Positions 9,175 to 17,119 of a stretch of DNA of 31,196 nt are shown here, piece after piece. The notes below the pieces were generated by a model, which saw only the letters and a list, made by a program, of their open reading frames with translations, made no database searches and was not told the DNA's origin. Source of the DNA: DATJXG01 sp035500455. Lineage in GTDB: Bacteria; Acidobacteriota; Terriglobia; Terriglobales; Acidobacteriaceae. Every line of letters begins with the position of its first letter. The first letter of the stretch is position 1. The stretch is taken from assembly GCA_035500455.1 (NCBI GenBank), contig DATJXG010000347.1:1-31196 (forward strand), in the 5' to 3' direction. A program made the position numbers and the translations under genes.

Positions 9175-9215
9175 CCATCCGTCCTTATCCATCCGCCGCT
9201 ATCCATCCGTCAAAA
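9175..9215. repeat. 14-bp tandem repeat spanning the glgX stop codon
   Basis: CCATCCG occurs at 9175, 9189 and 9203 with an exact 14-bp period. Units are CCATCCGTCCTTAT, CCATCCGCCGCTAT and a partial CCATCCGTCAAA. The glgX stop codon (9199-9201, minus strand) lies in the middle unit. Because 14 is not a multiple of three, gain or loss of a unit would change the C-terminal codons of GlgX. Confidence 0.7.
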
Positions 9216-11397
9216 GAATTGCGCTCGCTCGAGGCGCCAGTCGAAAACCCAGTTGGCCCTGGAGCGAGGGCTCTTTTCCAGCTTCGTAGAGGTCGTCAGG
9301 GGCAGCTCGAGAAGTATCCACCGCCAAGCGCCAGATCTTACTTTCCGGCAACGCAGGAATAGAAAAATCAACTGATTTATTGTCGGCGTTGAACATCAGG
9401 AACAAGTCCGGTTCTCTCTGTCCCAGAATCAAACACGCAAAGCATCTCTGCCGCTGGTCGGTCCAATCGGGAGTAGTACCGCCTGGCGCGAAGAATTTTA
9501 TGTCTACGTCGCTGTAGAAGACTTCTCTTCGCAGTGCAGAATGGGCTCGGCGAAAGGCGATCATTCCCCGAGCGAAGCGGTGAATTTCCTTGTGTTTTTC
9601 CACCAGGTTCCAGTCAAACCAGCTCACCTCGTTATCCTGGCAGTATGCATTGTTGTTGCCGCGCTGGGTTCGGCGAAACTCGTCTCCGCCGAGCAGCATG
9701 GGAACCCCGCGAGAAACAAACAGGGTCAGGAGAAATGTCTTGATCAAGCGGTTCCGCATCCCCTCGACCACGGGATCGGCGCTCGGCCCTTCCACCCCGC
9801 AATTGTCGCTGTAGTTGGCATCGGTTCCATCGCGGTTGCGATCGCCATTTTCGTCATTGTGCTTCTGCTTGTAGCTGACCAGATCGTTTAGCGTGAACCC
9901 GTCATGAGAAGTTACGAAGTTGAGACTGCTTGCAGGCCCTTTGCCGGAACCCTGGTATAAATCCGAGCTTCCACAGATACGATTCGCGAACGATCCCATC
10001 ATGCCCGCGTCGCCGATCCAGAAGCGGCGCACATCGTCACGGAAACGCCCATTCCATTCTGTCCACCGCCGCGTGGAAAAACTCCCCACTTGGTAGGCGC
10101 CGCCCGCATCCCACGCTTCCGCGATAAGTTTTACGTCACGAAGGATGGGATCCTCGGCAATGCTTTCGAGAAGTGGAGCGTTGCGGAGAATGCTCCCGTG
10201 CTCATCCCGGCCCAATACGGAAGCCAGGTCGAAGCGAAAACCGTCAACGTGCATGCGCATCACCCAGTGGCGGAGCACACTCATGACGAACTCTCTTACG
10301 ACGGGATGGTTTGCGTTCAGCGTGTTACCTACGCCGGTAAAGTCCTTGTAGTAACGAGGCGCGTTCTCCTGCAACATATAAAAGATTGAGTTCTCAATCC
10401 CGCGCAGGCAGATCGTGGGCCCGGTTTCATTTCCCTCGGCCGTGTGGTTTAACACCACATCCAGGATCACCTCAATGCCGGCGCGGTGAAAGGCCTTGAC
10501 CATCTCTCGGAATTCCAGGGTTTGCCGCCGCTGCGATCCCCCGAGGCTGTAGGACTGCTTGGGAGCAAAGAAAGCGGCTGGATTGTAGCCCCAGTAGTTC
10601 TTGAGTTTCTCGCCTGTAGTTGGATTGATCCGGATCGATTCGTTTTCGTTGAATTCGAGAACGGGCATCAACTCAATGGCGGTTACTCCCAGGTCTTGAA
10701 GATAGGGGATCTTTTCGGTCAAGCCAATAAAGGTTCCGGGATGCGCCACCCCCGAACTGGGATGAATTGTCAAACCGCGAACGTGGGTCTCGTAGATGAC
10801 CGTATCGGAGGCGGAATGCTTCGGGGGCGAATCCATCTCCCAGTCGAAATGTTCGTGGGTAAAGATGCATTTCGGCGTGGTCCCCGCGTCATCGACCGTC
10901 GAAATGCTCAAGTCAGTTTGGCTGCTGGCCGAGTCGTAGCCCCGGGCGGCAGTAAAATCCCAATTCGCGACGCCGGCGATTGCTCTTGCAAACGGGTCCA
11001 GAAGCAGCTTGTGTGGGTTGAAACGATGGCCTTCTTCCGGAAGGTAGGACCCTTCCATGCGATAGCCGTAGAGTTGGCCCGCGGGAATGCCTCGCACCCA
11101 TACATGCCAAACGTCCCCGGTCCGATGGCGCGCCGGGTCCAAATCAATGATCTTGGTCGGAGAGCAGTCGTCGGGATTTCGATAGAGTTCCAGGCGAACG
11201 CGGGTCGCATAACGGCTAAACACAACGAAATTCACTCCGTCTCCGTCTTGATGCGCACCCCACGGCTGTGGATTTCCCGCCCGCACTTCACCCTCTTCGG
11301 ACGGTGCTGTGAAACCATTGGCCGGATTTTGCGCTGTCATTAATTCAGCCGTCGGTAATTCAGTCGTCGTTAGCTTAGTCACGGAGCCCCGCCACAT
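9199..11397 (-). CDS. glgX: Glycogen debranching enzyme GlgX (GH13 isoamylase type)
   Basis: Hydrolyses alpha-1,6 branch points of glycogen and limit dextrin so that phosphorolysis can continue; cytoplasmic. An N-terminal CBM48-type beta-sandwich (about residues 40-150) precedes a GH13 barrel. All four GH13 regions are present: DVVLNH (313-318), DGFRFDLAS with nucleophile Asp390, AEAWD with acid/base Glu427, and SHDG with Asp499. The 732-residue length is normal. ATG 11397 is the longest start. GTG 11382 and ATG 11340 (MTAQNPANGF) are possible, and none has a strong Shine-Dalgarno. It is first in the glgX-pgm-glgP set and faces a divergent oxidoreductase gene across ~210 bp that should hold both promoters. 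Confidence 0.94.
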   Translation of the reverse strand: MWRGSVTKLTTTELPTAELMTAQNPANGFTAPSEEGEVRAGNPQPWGAHQDGDGVNFVVFSRYATRVRLELYRNPDDCSPTKIIDLDPARHRTGDVWHVWVRGIPAGQLYGYRMEGSYLPEEGHRFNPHKLLLDPFARAIAGVANWDFTAARGYDSASSQTDLSISTVDDAGTTPKCIFTHEHFDWEMDSPPKHSASDTVIYETHVRGLTIHPSSGVAHPGTFIGLTEKIPYLQDLGVTAIELMPVLEFNENESIRINPTTGEKLKNYWGYNPAAFFAPKQSYSLGGSQRRQTLEFREMVKAFHRAGIEVILDVVLNHTAEGNETGPTICLRGIENSIFYMLQENAPRYYKDFTGVGNTLNANHPVVREFVMSVLRHWVMRMHVDGFRFDLASVLGRDEHGSILRNAPLLESIAEDPILRDVKLIAEAWDAGGAYQVGSFSTRRWTEWNGRFRDDVRRFWIGDAGMMGSFANRICGSSDLYQGSGKGPASSLNFVTSHDGFTLNDLVSYKQKHNDENGDRNRDGTDANYSDNCGVEGPSADPVVEGMRNRLIKTFLLTLFVSRGVPMLLGGDEFRRTQRGNNNAYCQDNEVSWFDWNLVEKHKEIHRFARGMIAFRRAHSALRREVFYSDVDIKFFAPGGTTPDWTDQRQRCFACLILGQREPDLFLMFNADNKSVDFSIPALPESKIWRLAVDTSRAAPDDLYEAGKEPSLQGQLGFRLAPRASAILLTDG

Positions 11398-11437
11398 CCC
11401 GGATTGCCATCCAACGGTAATGCAATTGCCAACCGTA

Positions 11438-11451
11438 ATCGCATCCGCGAT
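11438..11451. promoter_or_regulatory. Inverted repeat in the glgX / oxidoreductase divergent region
   Basis: ATCGC (11438-11442) and GCGAT (11447-11451) form a perfect inverted repeat around ATCC. It sits 41 bp upstream of the glgX start in the divergent spacer, close to an 8-bp palindrome GCAATTGC. It could be an operator, but short palindromes of this size arise by chance. Confidence 0.2.
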
Positions 11452-11608
11452 CCGATGACACGATTGCTGTTAAGCCAATCGCGCCAGTGAATTTATTCTA
11501 CGACGCTATTGTCGGTACTTGGTATCAGTGCGACACCGCACTGGAGAACTTCTCCGCAAAGCTCGCGCCCAGAAGGCGAGTAGAATACGTTTCAAACAAG
11601 GTTGGTTT

Positions 11609-12538
11609 ATGAAGGCGATGCAGGTAAACACGGCAGGCCAGGGACCAGGGCTCACCCTCGGGGAATTACCGAAACCGGAAGCTGGCGCAGGCGAGATATT
11701 GGTTCATGTTCGTGCCGCTGGTGTCACTCCCACAGAATTGCTTTGGTACCCCACGACACATACGAAATCAGGAACAGCGCGCAGGCGCGCGGTGCCGGGG
11801 CACGAATTTTCAGGGGTCATCACGGCGATCGGCAACGATGTCCATGACTTCGCGGTTAGCGACGAGGTCTACGGTATGAACGACTGGTTCGCTGACGGGG
11901 CCACTGCGGAGTTCTGTATTACGCTGCCCCAGAATGTTGCGCGAAAGCCCGCAACATTGAATCACGACGCTGCCGCTTCAGTGCCGATCGGCGCCTTGAC
12001 TTCATGGCAAGGGCTGATAGATCGTGCGAAGCTGCAGCCAGGCGAGCGTGTGTTGGTCCACGGAGGCGCGGGCGCAGTGGGCCTCTACGCTGTGCAAATG
12101 GCGCATATCCGCGGCGCTCACGTCATCACAACCGTGTCAGCGCAGGACATCGATTTCGTCAAGCGACTCGGAGCGGACCAGGCGATTGACTATAAAGCCT
12201 CCCGGTTTGAAAGAGAGGTTCGGGATGTGGATGTCGTCTTCGATGCCGTCGGCGGTGAGACGCTCGAGCGGTCATGGCGTGTCCTCAAGCCAGGTGGGCG
12301 CATGCTCACCATTGCCGCGGGAAGCGAAGGCCCAGCCGATCAGCGAGTGAAAGATGCTTTTTTTATCGTAGAGCCGAATCAAAAGCAGCTTGTTGAAATC
12401 GCCAGGCAACTTGACGCGGGGTATCTTAGGGCATTCGTCAAGACCATCGTTCCTCTGAATGAGGCTTCAGCTGCGTACAGTGGAGCATTCAGGGACAACG
12501 GCGGATACGGGAAGGTTGTCATCGCTATTCCCGCCTAG
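11609..12538 (+). CDS. Zinc-independent medium-chain dehydrogenase / quinone-oxidoreductase family
   Basis: NADPH-dependent reductase of the MDR superfamily, quinone-oxidoreductase-like branch; cytoplasmic, with substrate unknown (quinones or enones are typical). The N-terminal GroES-like domain spans about residues 1-125. The nucleotide-binding Rossmann motif is VHGGAGAVGLYAVQMA. The structural-zinc Cys cluster of alcohol dehydrogenases is absent, which fits the zinc-free branch. The length is 309 residues with ATG 11609 as start, because AAGG lies 7 nt upstream. The longer frame to TTG 11519 adds 30 basic residues unlike the family. It is transcribed away from glgX and converges on the serine hydrolase gene with a 70-bp gap. 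No functional link to the neighbours is evident. Confidence 0.88.
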   Translation: MKAMQVNTAGQGPGLTLGELPKPEAGAGEILVHVRAAGVTPTELLWYPTTHTKSGTARRRAVPGHEFSGVITAIGNDVHDFAVSDEVYGMNDWFADGATAEFCITLPQNVARKPATLNHDAAASVPIGALTSWQGLIDRAKLQPGERVLVHGGAGAVGLYAVQMAHIRGAHVITTVSAQDIDFVKRLGADQAIDYKASRFEREVRDVDVVFDAVGGETLERSWRVLKPGGRMLTIAAGSEGPADQRVKDAFFIVEPNQKQLVEIARQLDAGYLRAFVKTIVPLNEASAAYSGAFRDNGGYGKVVIAIPA

Positions 12539-12608
12539 CCCTTGTTTCGATCGAATACCTTAGAGTCCACGGCCCACGACTGCCCATGGTCTGCTCGCAA
12601 TCCGAAAG

Positions 12609-13844
12609 TCATTGCACGCTCGCCGCCACCATCTCCTGAAATGCATGCTCGGGGAGGCTCGAGCAGTCGCCTTCACACGCGGTCATGAAGATGGTAATCA
12701 TGTTGCGCTTGGGGATGATCCACTCGTGCGTGCCGAAGGCGCCGCCGTGGCCAAACGTGCCGATGGGAAGAAGTCCCAACATTCCGAGCGGACGGTTTAC
12801 GATCTCCCACGCCAGGCCGTAATCCGCGCCGGGATACCATCCGGCTTGCATCCCCGACGTTTGCGGTTCCCGCATAGTCTGAATGCTGACCGGCGAGAGG
12901 AAGCGCACTCCCTTCCAGGTGCCGCCATTGAGGATCATCTCGCAAAAATGGGAAAGATCTTCGGCGGTGGAGAACAGGCCGAATTCCGGAGCGGAATATT
13001 TTGCGCCCTTGCGGTAGGCGGCAGGGTCGCCGCCCAGGATGTCACTACCGCCGCGAACCAGTTTCCCATCTTTCGGCAAGTAGACGATGGCTATCCGATC
13101 AAGCTTATCTGCAGGCGGATAGAAAAAAGTGTCCTTCATCTGCAGCGGTTGCAGCAGGCGCGTCTCGATGAAGCTCTCGTACGACTGTCCTGAGACGACT
13201 TCAATGATGCGGCCCAGCGTCGCGATTCCCAGATTGCTGTACAGCCAATGTGTGCCCGGCTCAAACTCCAGCGGCTCTTTGGCGAACTCCTTCACCGCCT
13301 CGGCGAGCGTGTGATCCATGGTGTGGTAAAGATCCCGCATCGCGCCCTGCGGTTCGTTGCGCATGCCCGAGGTGTGCGAGAGCAGATCGGCGATGCGTAT
13401 GGGACGAGAAGGCTTTTTCATCCAACCATTCACATTCAGCGGCTGATCACGAAATTCGGGCAGGTACGTCTCGACTTCGTCGTACAGGCTCAGCTTCCCT
13501 TCTTCCGCCAGCATCATGATTCCCACCGCGGTAAACGGCTTGGTCATGGACATGATTTGAAAGATCGTGTCCTGGCGCATGGCCTTGTTGTCCTCGATAT
13601 TCCGCATGCCGGCGACACTGGTTTCGACGGTCTTGCCATTCTGCTCCACCAGGGTGACGATTCCGGCCGTTTTAGCCGAGTCGACATACTCCTGCATTCT
13701 CTGCTGGATCTTTCCCAGGCGCTGCGAATCAAGGGTGACTGACGCATTGTCTTGTGCCGCGGCGGAACCGAGCCACACTGCCGACGCGGCCGCGCAGCCA
13801 AGCAGACGGAATACGAATGCCCACGAACGCCAAAAATTGTTCAT
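12609..13844 (-). CDS. Exported serine hydrolase, class C beta-lactamase / esterase fold
   Basis: Contains the penicillin-recognising serine hydrolase motifs in order: SMTK (Ser99-Lys102, nucleophile and base), YSN (202-204) and HGG (366-368). A signal peptide covers residues 1-31, ending AAAQDN, so the enzyme acts in the periplasm or outside. This architecture (Pfam Beta-lactamase) includes esterases, D-aminopeptidases and transpeptidase-like enzymes, and true beta-lactam resistance should not be assumed. Start ATG 13844 has GGGAG 10 nt upstream. It is last in the leftward glycan locus, 107 bp after the GH105 gene, and may be a separate unit. In that setting an ester-removing role on a decorated glycan is possible, but this is inference only. 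Confidence 0.9.
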   Translation of the reverse strand: MNNFWRSWAFVFRLLGCAAASAVWLGSAAAQDNASVTLDSQRLGKIQQRMQEYVDSAKTAGIVTLVEQNGKTVETSVAGMRNIEDNKAMRQDTIFQIMSMTKPFTAVGIMMLAEEGKLSLYDEVETYLPEFRDQPLNVNGWMKKPSRPIRIADLLSHTSGMRNEPQGAMRDLYHTMDHTLAEAVKEFAKEPLEFEPGTHWLYSNLGIATLGRIIEVVSGQSYESFIETRLLQPLQMKDTFFYPPADKLDRIAIVYLPKDGKLVRGGSDILGGDPAAYRKGAKYSAPEFGLFSTAEDLSHFCEMILNGGTWKGVRFLSPVSIQTMREPQTSGMQAGWYPGADYGLAWEIVNRPLGMLGLLPIGTFGHGGAFGTHEWIIPKRNMITIFMTACEGDCSSLPEHAFQEMVAASVQ

Positions 13845-13951
13845 GCTCGCTTCACTCCCTTTCGAATGGGGTCATAAGAATGATCCGTGATGGGCCAGGT
13901 ATTGCATCGCGGTATCCGACGAAACCGAAGCGTGCCCGCATCTTCACTCTC

Positions 13952-15112
13952 TCAATGCTCTTTACTCTCTGCCAGGCGGTCCACTTCCGAGCCCGCCAGC
14001 AGGAACGCGCCGACACCGTACACGTAACTCGAAGTCGGCTTGAATTGTCCCGGCGCGTCGGCCACCGATTGAATACAGCCGAACCTGCCGTCTTCGTAGA
14101 TGTGCGAGACCAGGCCCTTCCAGGCCTTCTCAACTACGGGTGCGTAGACCGCCGCATCCAGAATTTTATGATTGATGCCCCAGGCCAGCGCGTATGTGAA
14201 AAACGCCGAGCCAGAATTTTCGGGCAACGCGTAACTGCCGGGATCGAGCAGGCCGGTTCGCCACAGGCCGTCAGAGCCTTGAATGCGAGCCACCGCCGCG
14301 GCCATCTGCTGAAACTGTTCCACGAATGCCGGCCGGTCGAAATAATCTTTCGGCATGGATTCCAGCACACCGGCCAGGCCCGCCATCACCCAGCCATTTC
14401 CTCGCGACCAGAAAATCTTCTTCCCGTTTGCGCCGCGGCGGTCGAGAAATCTTGTGTCGCGAAAGTAGAGGTGCTCGCGACGGTCGAACAGCCGGCCTGA
14501 CGTCGCCCACCATTCGCGGTCCATGTAATCGAGATAACGGATGTCGCCGGTCGCCTGGTACATCCGCGCCCACGCCGGCGGTCCCATGAACAGCGCGTCA
14601 CACCACGACCAGGGAAGCTCCTGTTTCGGGTTGCCGGGCTCGCGCATGATGCGGTCAAACTCGGCGCGGGTCGGCGCAATCATCTCCGGATCGTGCTCAC
14701 GCAGGTAGAGTTCCAGGTAGGTGCGCGCGACCGCTTGATCATTTGCGTCTTTATATTCGTCGCCCGGTTCCCACTTGAATGACTTGCCCATGGCCCGCAT
14801 GGCATCGCGATATTTGCCGTTCTTCGTGGCTTCGGAGGCGGCCATGAAACCGGTGTAGAGCGCGGCAAAGGTCCAATCGCGGTTAAAGTCTTTCTTCACC
14901 CGGTCAAGTTGCCAGTCGGCGACTTTGAGCGTGGCCTTCTCCACCGCGGCGCGGTTTAGTTCGGGCGAAAGATCGGTCGCGAGCGGCGGCGCAACGTCGG
15001 GCGCGTCGCCCACCGCGCTGAGGAATTCCGAGCCAGTATGTTCGCTGGCGAGGCTCAATCCACAGATCAGGAGCAAACTGGCGATCGACAGCAGGATTCT
15101 GGGAACGCGCAT
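13952..15112 (-). CDS. Exported GH105/GH88-type unsaturated uronyl hydrolase
   Basis: An (alpha/alpha)6-barrel hydrolase of the Glyco_hydro_88 Pfam family. These enzymes hydrate and release the 4,5-unsaturated uronic acid left at the non-reducing end by polysaccharide lyases. The GH105-like signatures are SWCDALFMGPPAWARM (Asp172 aligns with the YteR catalytic Asp) and FWSRGNGWVMAGL (234-246). From ATG 15112 the protein has 386 residues with a signal peptide (RILLSIASLLLICGLSLAS). The longer frame upstream adds 63 low-quality residues overlapping the previous gene and is rejected. It lies 20 bp after the peroxiredoxin gene, in the same operon as a beta-helix protein that could be the lyase supplying its substrate. 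GH105 rather than GH88 is favoured by the motifs but is not certain. Confidence 0.9.
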   Translation of the reverse strand: MRVPRILLSIASLLLICGLSLASEHTGSEFLSAVGDAPDVAPPLATDLSPELNRAAVEKATLKVADWQLDRVKKDFNRDWTFAALYTGFMAASEATKNGKYRDAMRAMGKSFKWEPGDEYKDANDQAVARTYLELYLREHDPEMIAPTRAEFDRIMREPGNPKQELPWSWCDALFMGPPAWARMYQATGDIRYLDYMDREWWATSGRLFDRREHLYFRDTRFLDRRGANGKKIFWSRGNGWVMAGLAGVLESMPKDYFDRPAFVEQFQQMAAAVARIQGSDGLWRTGLLDPGSYALPENSGSAFFTYALAWGINHKILDAAVYAPVVEKAWKGLVSHIYEDGRFGCIQSVADAPGQFKPTSSYVYGVGAFLLAGSEVDRLAESKEH

Positions 15113-15132
15113 TTGTTGACGTCCCACCGAGG

Positions 15133-15702
15133 CTACGCCGGGTTCGCCTTCAGCCATTCGATCGCCTGATCCGCACTCTGGTTCGGAGGAAAAACCGGAT
15201 AGAACACCTGCTCGATTGTTCCCCCGCGAACAATCAGAGTGATCCGCCTGAGCAGGCGCATGCCCGCGACGGTGAACGTGGGCAACTTCAGCGCCTCGCA
15301 CAGCTTGAACTCGACGTCGCTCAGGATTTCGAACGACAGATGGTTTCTCTGCGCCATCTCGCGCTGATACTCGCTCGTCTGCGTGCTCAAACCGAACACG
15401 GCAACACCGAGTTGGGTCAGTTCTTCATGGCGATCACGGAAGTTGCATGCCTGCGGCGTGCATCCGCGGGCGCCCGGAATCAGATCCCATCCGTCGGGCA
15501 GCGGAACTCCCGGCACGCCGGTCATGGGATAGCAATAAATCACAGTGCGGCCGTCGCCCAGTTTGCGCAGATCAACCAGCCGCCCGCCGGTCGAGGACAG
15601 CGATAGATCAGGCAACTCCATTCCTCGCAGATGCGCGGCCATGCCGTCATCAATGGGCTTTGGCAAATCTGCCGGCAGCGGAAAATCGATCTTAGACGCC
15701 AT
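15133..15702 (-). CDS. BCP-type peroxiredoxin (redoxin)
   Basis: Thiol peroxidase of the AhpC/TSA-Redoxin fold. GARGCTPQACNFRD holds Cys81 and Cys86, spaced as the peroxidatic and resolving cysteines of E. coli BCP (Cys45/Cys50). A 17-residue stretch rich in Gly and Pro separates the YPMT strand from the cysteine loop; I have seen this in a recurrent actinobacterial/acidobacterial subfamily, so it is probably a family trait. ATG 15702 is chosen because AAGGA is 6 nt upstream; the frame extends 46 codons further but overlaps the preceding gene. There is no signal peptide, so it is cytoplasmic. It sits between the Gfo/Idh gene (44 bp) and the GH105 gene (20 bp). Its role in a glycan operon is unclear. 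Confidence 0.9.
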   Translation of the reverse strand: MASKIDFPLPADLPKPIDDGMAAHLRGMELPDLSLSSTGGRLVDLRKLGDGRTVIYCYPMTGVPGVPLPDGWDLIPGARGCTPQACNFRDRHEELTQLGVAVFGLSTQTSEYQREMAQRNHLSFEILSDVEFKLCEALKLPTFTVAGMRLLRRITLIVRGGTIEQVFYPVFPPNQSADQAIEWLKANPA

Positions 15703-15746
15703 CGCAATTCCTTGAGCCTTCTTCTTAGGAGAAACCAAGGACCTTC

Positions 15747-17087
15747 CTAGGCCGCCAGTGGATGATCCAGAAACTGCTCCGCCTTCGGATCCCAGTAGAC
15801 TTTCCTTCCCGTCTCGTAGGACCGCTCCGCCATCATGCATGCGACGGAATGCGCGAATCCGTCGCGCACGGTTGCATTCGGCTGTTTGCGGGAGCGCAGG
15901 CAGTCGAACCAGTTTGTCATGTGCGAGAGGTCCTCGTCGGCGATTCCCATCGGCGGCAGCCCTTTATCACCGGGTAAGAGCACATCCTGCCGCGCGCGTT
16001 GCGTGTCGATGGTTTCATCCTGCTCGTGATTTCCTTTTTCCTCCACCAGCGCCCAGCGCGGACTGCCCTCGCCCCCGGTGTTGAACAGTGTCGCTTTTTT
16101 GCCCATGATACGGGTGTAGCCAGGCGCATCGTTACCGAAGCTGGTTGAGTAGCTCACCATAAAGCCCTTGGGATAGGTGAGCAGGGTTTGAAAAGTGTCG
16201 GGATTTTCTCGGCCATCGTGCCATGCGAACACGCCGCCATTCGCCACCGCCGAAACTGGATAATGTTCATCGAGAAAGAAATGGCAGAGATCGATTGCAT
16301 GGCTCATCCACTGATCGGGAATGCCACTGGAAAACTCCGTGTAGAGGCGGTACTCGAAGTAAAGCTGCGGGTCGAACGGACGGTAGGGCTTGTTCATGAG
16401 CCAGGCGCGCCAATCCGTATCGCTCTCGCGAATCTCTTTGACCTCAGGCCTCCCCCGCCAGCGCGGCCCGTGATAGTTCCACGCAATCTCGTACTTGCTG
16501 ACGTCGCCGAGCACGCCCTGCCGGATCAACTCGCGCACCCGAATTCCGTAGGGCTCGCTGCGATGCTGCGTGCCGATCTGTACCACCAGGTTCGGCCGGG
16601 CAAGCACCGCGTCCCGCGCCGCTTGCGCCTCCGCCAGCACGTTGCCCATCGGCTTCTCGCAGTACGCGTCCTTGCCCGCTTCGGCCACCATCTTGAGTTG
16701 TAGCGAATGCGCGTGTTCGGGCGTGGAGATGAAGACCGCGTCCACGTTTCCAGCCGCTAGCATCTCCTCCGCATGCTGGTAGGCACGCGGCGCCCTTCCG
16801 TAATATTTGGTGTTGGTCGCAACCGCTTTTTCGCGATTGACGGTCCACAGATCGCAAACCGCCGTCATTTCCACATTTTTCGAGTCCTTCAGTTGCGCCG
16901 CCATGCCCTGCAGTTCGCTGCCGCGGTTGCCCACCCCGATGTGGCCGAGAGCAATCCGGTCGTTGGCGCCCACCACGCGCGCGTAAGACAACGCCGAGAG
17001 CGGCACCGCCGCGGCACTCCCCGCCGCCACCATCGCAGTGGTTTGCAAGAACTCGCGCCGGCTCACTTTCGCATCACACTTTTCCAT
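15747..17087 (-). CDS. Tat-exported Gfo/Idh/MocA-family oxidoreductase
   Basis: The N-terminal Rossmann domain has the dinucleotide-binding motif GHIGVGNRG, followed by the family's EKP signature (AYCEKPMGN) with the catalytic-type Lys. The C-terminal Gfo/Idh alpha/beta domain follows. The protein starts with a twin-arginine signal (SRREFLQTT then an Ala-rich core), so it is folded with cofactor and exported. Known exported relatives are glucose-fructose oxidoreductase (bound NADP) and GH109 NAD-dependent alpha-N-acetylgalactosaminidases of similar ~445-residue length. Either chemistry would fit here. ATG 17087 is chosen because GGGAGG (17096-17101) lies 8 nt upstream; ATG 17123 would overlap the beta-helix stop. 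It sits between the beta-helix and peroxiredoxin genes. The substrate is unknown. Confidence 0.9.
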   Translation of the reverse strand: MEKCDAKVSRREFLQTTAMVAAGSAAAVPLSALSYARVVGANDRIALGHIGVGNRGSELQGMAAQLKDSKNVEMTAVCDLWTVNREKAVATNTKYYGRAPRAYQHAEEMLAAGNVDAVFISTPEHAHSLQLKMVAEAGKDAYCEKPMGNVLAEAQAARDAVLARPNLVVQIGTQHRSEPYGIRVRELIRQGVLGDVSKYEIAWNYHGPRWRGRPEVKEIRESDTDWRAWLMNKPYRPFDPQLYFEYRLYTEFSSGIPDQWMSHAIDLCHFFLDEHYPVSAVANGGVFAWHDGRENPDTFQTLLTYPKGFMVSYSTSFGNDAPGYTRIMGKKATLFNTGGEGSPRWALVEEKGNHEQDETIDTQRARQDVLLPGDKGLPPMGIADEDLSHMTNWFDCLRSRKQPNATVRDGFAHSVACMMAERSYETGRKVYWDPKAEQFLDHPLAA

Positions 17088-17119
17088 GTTGGCAGCCTCC
17101 CTGTTTTTCACTGGAGTCT

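Noticed and set aside
8054..9289. 411-codon plus-strand frame opposite pgm
   Set aside because: Antisense to an intact pgm with all catalytic motifs; no recognisable domain.
12609..13844. Beta-lactamase resistance gene
   Set aside because: The SxxK/YxN/HxG motifs define a broad serine hydrolase fold. The context is glycan catabolism and nothing specific to beta-lactam hydrolysis is seen.
15113..15301. 63-residue N-terminal extension of the GH105 protein
   Set aside because: It overlaps the peroxiredoxin gene in another frame and places the signal peptide internally; ATG 15112 gives a normal exported enzyme.
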